This document shows positions 58,893-64,000 of a stretch of 64,000 bases of DNA, piece by piece. Origin of the DNA: Calocera cornea HHB12733 (Eukaryota > Basidiomycota > Dacrymycetes > Dacrymycetales > Dacrymycetaceae). The stretch spans positions 1-64,000 of the forward strand of contig KV423959.1 of assembly GCA_001632435.1 (NCBI GenBank). The letters are read 5' to 3'. The translations under genes and the position numbers were made by a program. Positions within the stretch are counted from its first letter, which is position 1. Every line of letters starts with the position of its first letter. The notes under the pieces are model-generated. The model made no database searches and had not been told where the DNA came from. It saw nothing but the letters and a program-made list of their open reading frames with translations.

Positions 58893-60273
58893 ATGGAGCG
58901 CGCTTCTACTCCTGCAAAGCCAACGAAGGACACACGGAAAGTGCGTTGGCAGCGCAAGATGAACTCGCGCACGCTCTTTGGGGACATCAGGAACGACCTG
59001 CTGGCGGCGGCGCTCGAGTTTGTCGGGACGGTGCGTTGACCCATGTATGGACCGTCGCCGCGTGCTGAGTGACTGTGTTGCAGATCGTCTTCCTCATCAT
59101 TGGCTTGGGCGGCATCCAGGCGGCCGCGACGTCCTCATCGCTGCTCGCCGCTGCATCTGGTACGTCGAGCGGCGCCCAGTCCGCCAATGCGGTCGCCTCC
59201 ATAGAGCAGCTCCTCTACATCTCCGCGTCTATGGGCCTCGGACTGCTCGTCGCCGGTAAGCTCGCCCCTCCCTCCGCACCCCCCGTCACTCATGTATGCG
59301 GCAGTATGGCTCTTCTACCGCGTCACAGGCGGGGTGTTCAACCCGGCCGTGTCGACCGCGCTCCTCCTAGTGGGCACGATCAACCCAGTCCGCTTCGTCC
59401 TCTACTGCCTGGCCCAGCTTGTGGGCGCCATCGTCGCCTCGGGCATCCTGCTCGGTCTCACCGGCGGGCCGCTCGTCGTCACCCCCTCCCTGGGGCAGAA
59501 CGTCAACCCGGCGCAGGGGGTGTTCATCGAGATGTTCCTCACGAGCTTCCTAGTGTTCGCCGTGCTGATGTGAGCTGCTCCGCGCACATATATCTTGTAT
59601 TCTCCCCTCGCCCGAGCTGACCGTCTCCGCTAGGCTCGCAGCGGAGAAACATCGCTCAACCGCGTTCGCGCCCATCGGCATCGGCTTGACACTCTTCTCC
59701 TGCCACCTGTTCGGCGTCCTCTACACCGGGGCCGGGATGAACGCCGCACGCTCGTTCGGGCCCGCAGTGGTGTCCGGGTTCAGCCACGATCACTGGGTTG
59801 TACGTCGCCTATCCCTCCACACTGTGCACGCGTAGGTCTGACGGGATATACACAATAGTATTGGGTCGGCCCGTTCCTCGGATCGCTCCTCGCCACAGCG
59901 CTCTACGCATTCCTGAAGCACGTCAAGTACTGGGAGCTCAACCCTGACCAGGACGTGGACGACTACGTGCGCCCTCTCACCGTCCCACAATCACCCGTAC
60001 AACGCCTGACACCCCGTACAGACGCAGTCCCCAGACGACCCTGTCGTGCGCGCGCGCTCTCTGAGCTTGAGCGTCGGCTCGCGTGGCCATGGCCATGGTA
60101 ACGGTAGCGGCAACAGCAACAGCGAGGACAGGGATAGCGGCGCCTCGTACGCCCGGCGCAACCTCACGGACGGGAGGTACTGCGCCTCCCCGCCGCCGAT
60201 GCTCGCCCCTACGCTCGCTACGCGTACGGGGGTGACAGAGAAGCCGGGGACGGGGCATGTTGGCGCGGTCTAA
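58893..60273 (+). CDS. Aquaporin with altered second NPA box
   Basis: Six exons (58893-59030, 59084-59255, 59305-59569, 59634-59799, 59859-59966, 60022-60273) give 366 residues. Six spans are visible, from EFVGTIVFLIIGLGGIQ to GPFLGSLLATALYAFLKH. The first half-helix motif is normal (GGVFNPAVSTA). The second reads GAGMNAARSFGPAVV, so Asn-Ala-Ala replaces Asn-Pro-Ala. The Arg after it, part of the selectivity filter, is kept. The N-terminus is basic. The C-terminus is long (~100 residues), Ser/Gly-rich and probably regulatory. It should move water, and perhaps small solutes, across the plasma or another membrane. Confidence 0.93.
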
Positions 60274-61060
60274 GTTTGGGCGGTGCACATACAGGACAGG
60301 AAAGAACCATGAAGAAAGAACCAGAAAGAACCAGACAGAACAGAAATGGTGAAGATCACAATCGTTTATCGCGGAAAGGCCGGTTATGATATCTCCAGAG
60401 TGGTATTACTGTATTGCTAGAATAGTCATACGTCGTAGATATGCAGACACAATCATCCAGCTCACGCTTTTAGGTAGGCTGCATACGCTCGATCCAGATC
60501 CTCGCACGAAGTAACAAGTGACAAAAGTTGAAGTCGATCGTGGGCTACTTCGTGGTGTTGTAGTTGTAAGTTAGTTGCAGTTGTTGTTTGGTGTTGTGTG
60601 GTGGTGTATTTTGTCGAGTTCCCCGGGGTTGTTTCTCTTGAGGTTTGGCCACCGACCATTTTCAAGTTCTCGTCAACCGTTGTTTGAATCCAGAAGAGGC
60701 TGGGACCTTCACTTCCTTGGGCCATCTGCCCACCGAGCGGTAAGGATAATCGCTAACCCTTGCCCGATCAGAATCGCCGTTTTCTCGGTAAGGGTCCCAA
60801 TTACTAGACCCCACATGACCCCATGACCCAGTTGCGTCATTGGTCGTAACGGGGTCCACATTGAACCAACAACGGCCGGTGCACACCAACAAGTACTACT
60901 GTCCCCTAAGATGTGTGTTGAACATCGGTAACACACGAAGTGGCGAGCTCGTTCTGGCTGAACATATTCATTGTTATTTGCTTGTTGTACTACAAGTCAC
61001 TATTATAACACTTGGGGGTACTGTTACAAGGACGCGGTGGTCAGAGGTGGCGCGTCAACC
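60274..61060. other. Intergenic with a CAA/TTG-rich tract
   Basis: About 0.8 kb between the aquaporin and the leftward RPEL gene. A purine-rich GAAAGAACCA repeat is at 60299-60342. A CAA-rich stretch (reverse) at about 60515-60620 resembles part of 42979-43050. No gene is supported. Confidence 0.45.
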
Positions 61061-61717
61061 TCAGGAGGGCGGCGCTTCGTCCGCTAAACACGGCAGTCAG
61101 CATACAGGAAGATTGAGGGCAGGGCCGACACGCACGCTTCAGAATACCCTCCCTCACAAGCTCAGATGGCCTGGGCCTGGCCTCCAGCTTGTGCTCCAGA
61201 GTGTTCTCGAGGCGGGAACGCTCTAGAGCAGCCTGCTGAGCGTGCAGGGCGGGCGCAACATTGGTGTCTGTGCATACATGTCACTATTATGCAGATGCGA
61301 CGTAAGCAGATGCAATCATACCCTTGAGGATGTTCCTATCGACCAGGTCCTTCTTCTCAGGCCTGCCCTTCAGCGCCTTCTCGAGGTTGTTCCCAGCGTC
61401 ACTTGGAGAAATAGGGGTCTCATCCGGCTGCACGGTGGGTTCAGAGTCCCCTAGAACGGCAGCGGCCGTGTCAGTAGCGACCTGCTTCACTAAAGGCGTA
61501 TATGCGTGAGAATTGCCTCATATATGCGTGTTGAATGGACGTACCCGTAGCAGCCGCACTGGAGAGCGTCGAAGACACGGTGGCTGCCGCGGCGGAAGCG
61601 GCTTGGGTTGCCTGAGTGGCCAGGGACGAAGTAGTATCAGAGATAGTCTGGGCTGTTGCACCGTCAGCATACGTTCACTACAGCAGCCAGTGCCATACCA
61701 GTAGTCTTCTCAGCCAT
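61061..61717 (-). CDS. Small protein with two RPEL-type repeats
   Basis: Five exons (61717-61699, 61652-61545, 61489-61322, 61267-61136, 61083-61061) give 149 residues. After an Ala/Thr/Ser-rich N-terminus, two matching motifs occur: LEKALKGRPEKKDLVDRNIL and LEHKLEARPRPSELVREGIL. Both fit the L-x3-L-x2-RP-x4-L-x4-IL form of RPEL repeats, which bind actin monomers in animal MRTF and Phactr proteins. A short linker (APALHAQQAALERSRLENT) lies between them. The last exon codes for only seven residues (DEAPPS plus a split codon). Fungal proteins with this layout exist but have no well-known role. Whether it binds actin is inference from the motif. Confidence 0.75.
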
Positions 61718-61975
61718 GATGATGATCGTTCAAGTCGATGTGTGAGTGGCAGGAGGAGAAGGTTCGGGTTCAAGGAGACGCGCTCCAAGAGGTGGCTGTT
61801 ACCGCCGCCTTCTGAGGGGCGCGCCGTCATTCCTCCGCAGTCACCCTCCGTGTCGCACCTTCGCGTCCCACGTCGTCCCCTACCCTTGCTCGCTTCAGAC
61901 GACGAGCTCGCTTCTTTTCACAACCCCCATCTGCTTTCGGGACGAGCTGTTCGAGCTCGAGCGTTGTTGTCTGTC
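61718..61975. promoter_or_regulatory. Bidirectional promoter RPEL/TM9SF
   Basis: Only 258 bp separate the two divergent ATGs. The region is C/T-rich toward TM9SF. Both genes must share or interleave promoter elements here. Confidence 0.55.
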
Positions 61976-64000
61976 ATGCCTCGACCATCCGTTGCTGCGG
62001 CGATCGCGCTCGCATCACTCCTGCAATCATGCACCGCGTTCTACCTGCCAGGTACCGCGCCTGTCGACTACTCCCCCGGCGAGCAAGTGCCGTTACGAGT
62101 AAACAGACTAACGCCTATGGTGGGACCCAATGATGCGAAAATAGTGCGTTTGATCTCGTTGTCTTTCGAACTTTGTACTAACAACATTATCTAGAAATCC
62201 CTGATCAACTGTGAGCAACCTTGTTCGACACCCGCGGGGTGCATATACCAAGGCGCTTATCCGTGCAGATGATTACTACAACCCGCAATTCCATTTCTGC
62301 GAGCCAGAAGGCGGTCCGACAAAGATGCCCGAGTCGCTCGGCAGCATCTTGTTCGGAGATCGTATCTTCGACTCTCCATACGATGTGCGTTGCTAGCGCG
62401 TTTCTACCCCGAGCTTATACTAATGGCGCGACACGCTAGATCAAAATGCTCGAGAACGTCTCCTGCGCAACCCAGTGCTTGTCTGTGATCCCTGCCGAAG
62501 ATGCGAAATTCATCAACGAGCGCATCAAGGAAGACTATGCGATCAACTGGCTTGTTGATGGGCTCCCTGCTGCGGAGATGAAGCAGGATGAGAGGACTGA
62601 TGAGATATTCTATGATACTGGCTTCAATCTTGGCAAGGACGAGGGGGCATTCGAGGAGTTGCCAGCGATCAACAACCATTATGACATTGTCATGCAGTAC
62701 GTCCTGTAGACTTCATCACCTGACGCGCTTTGCTGATGCTGCTGCAGATACCATGTTCGTGATAACAATCACTACCGTGTCGTCGGCGTTCTCGTGTGGC
62801 CAAGGAGGTATGGCGCATCATTTAGACTCGGAACCCTATCTCATTGTATTCTAGTATCGAAGCAACAACCGAGACTCCAGATTCTCAGCGCTGCAACCGC
62901 AACGCCCCTCCAATGCTCTTAAATGAGGGCCGCACCAACTCCATCTACTACACGTATACCGTTGCATGGGAGGTAAGTCCTTTGCCGTCTTCCGCCTCAT
63001 AAGATGCTCAAACATATGTTTCACAGGAATCCGAAACCCCTTGGGCTACTCGCTGGGATCATTACTTGCATATCTTCGACCCGAAAATCCACTGGTTCAG
63101 CTTGATTAACTCCATTGTCATTGTCATCTTCCTTTGCGTCATGGTTTCTATGATTCTCCTGAGAACTGTGTCCAAAGATGTGCGTCGATCTCGTCGCTTG
63201 TGTAGTATTTGTGCACTGATGTTCCTATAGATCCACCGTTACAATGCCCTTGACCTGACGGTTCGTCGATGTTGTACAATATGCCTATTTCGTTTCTGAC
63301 ACCCATGGCAGGAGGACGTGCAAGAGGATTATGGCTGGAAGCTCATCCACGGAGAGGTCTTCCGTCCGCCACGTTGGCCCATAGTGCTGGCTGTCATGGT
63401 CGGCAATGGTGCACAGTTAGGTGCTATGGTTGCTGTTACCCTAGGTGAGAATTTTGTGACGGCGCTATTTTGTGTGCTGATATGTACGTCATGATAGTGT
63501 TTGCTCTTCTTGGTTTCCTGTCGCCTTCCAATCGTGGTTCGCTTGCCACTGTCATGATCATCTGCTGGACTCTCTTCGGCGGGTAAGACTAACCTCCATG
63601 ATTTCCTGAGAAGTGCTGAGTCTTGTGTGTAGCGTTGCGGGTTACATGTCCCAACGTACGTATATGACCATCGGAGGAGAGGATTGGAAGAAGAACGTGT
63701 TCTTCACCGCAACCGTTATGCCTGGGTATGTCCCCGTACCCGGCATCCATGATGTATTCCTAATACATCCTCCCCAGATTCGTATTTGCCGTTGTATTCT
63801 TCTTGAACCTTTTCCTCATCGGGACAGGCTCATCAGGAGCAGTTCCATTTGGCACAATTCTGGCCATTGTGCTCCTCTGGTTCGTGATCTCGGTGCCCCT
63901 GACTGCTGTTGGTGCCTTCTTCGGAATGAAGCACGGCGTGAGTACCACATCCGGCATGTCACGTCTCGTTGGCTGACCTCGTGATGCAGGCGGTTTCTAA
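61976..64000 (+). CDS. TM9 superfamily (EMP70) protein, cut by window end
   Basis: A signal peptide (AAAIALASLLQSCTAFYLPG) starts at 61976. Exons include 61976-62143, a 16-base exon 62195-62210, 62269-62384, 62440-62696 and 62748 onward, continuing past base 64000. The luminal domain has the family landmarks PVDYSPGEQVPLRVNRLTP, DYYNPQFHFC, SLGSILFGDRI and YHVRDNNHYRVVGVLVWP. Membrane spans begin HWFSLINSIVIVIFLCVMVS, and RPPRWPIVLAVMVGNGAQ is the typical post-span-1 loop. TM9SF proteins sit in Golgi and endosomes and affect sorting and adhesion. The C-terminal sorting signal lies outside the window. Several exons are under 60 bases. Confidence 0.93.

Noticed and set aside
60462..60725. Reverse frame that resembled a retrotransposon gag start
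   Set aside because: Only Thr/Gln-rich low complexity; no zinc knuckle, protease or LTR ends could be found nearby.
61017..61035. TTGGGGGTACTGTTACAAGG-like purine tract as an LTR border
   Set aside because: No matching second LTR or target duplication, and it abuts the intact RPEL gene.

Overview
The window is nuclear DNA of a filamentous basidiomycete fungus, probably an Agaricomycete; I cannot name the species. The genes are densely packed and cut by many introns of about 45-70 bp with GT..AG ends. The proteins include a class IV-type chitin synthase, a Cps1-type cell-surface glycosyltransferase, fungal complex I accessory subunits, an ELL elongation factor and GPI-type secreted proteins. 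GC content is high, and promoters and 5' leaders are CT-rich. I rebuilt exon structures by hand from splice signals, reading-frame continuity and family motifs. About 30 protein genes are supported. I saw no tRNA, rRNA, CRISPR array or intact transposon.

Layout. 1-6.3 kb: a possible 3' gene end, a large unrecognised acidic protein (799 onward), a striking 47/95-bp tandem repeat (4227-4600) and a weak reverse ORF. 6.3-13 kb: an F-box/LRR protein, a ferroportin-type iron exporter (reverse) and an acidic single-membrane-span protein. 14-19.6 kb: a GPI-type aspartic protease, a FAM210/DUF1279 mitochondrial protein, a complex I 17.8-kDa-type subunit and ribosomal protein uS12 (RPS23). 19.8-27.4 kb: a NEDD1/GCP-WD homologue, a chitin synthase and an SDR-fold protein lacking the usual catalytic residues. 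28.2-36.7 kb: SWS1/ZSWIM7 and TRM11 back to back, complex I B12 (NDUFB3), DNA topoisomerase I, threonine deaminase ILV1 and a small coiled-coil protein.

37-45 kb: a hypothetical gene, a phosphosulfolactate-synthase-like (ComA/HSA32) protein facing a YeeE/YedE sulfur transporter, a GST and a Cps1-like GT2 enzyme. 45.7-54 kb: an ELL homologue with long low-complexity tracts, NMN adenylyltransferase with a long N-terminal extension, and a second F-box protein. 55.4-64 kb: a MAM3/CNNM transporter-like protein, an aquaporin with an altered second NPA box, a two-repeat RPEL protein and a TM9SF/EMP70 protein cut by the window end.

Most genes are ordinary housekeeping loci with no operon-like logic. 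The neighbourhoods worth noting are the sulfur-flavoured trio at 39.2-42.9 kb and several short divergent promoters (SWS1/TRM11 147 bp, ILV1/36738 219 bp, RPEL/TM9SF 258 bp). The least explained pieces are the 47-bp periodic array and the acidic protein just upstream of it.
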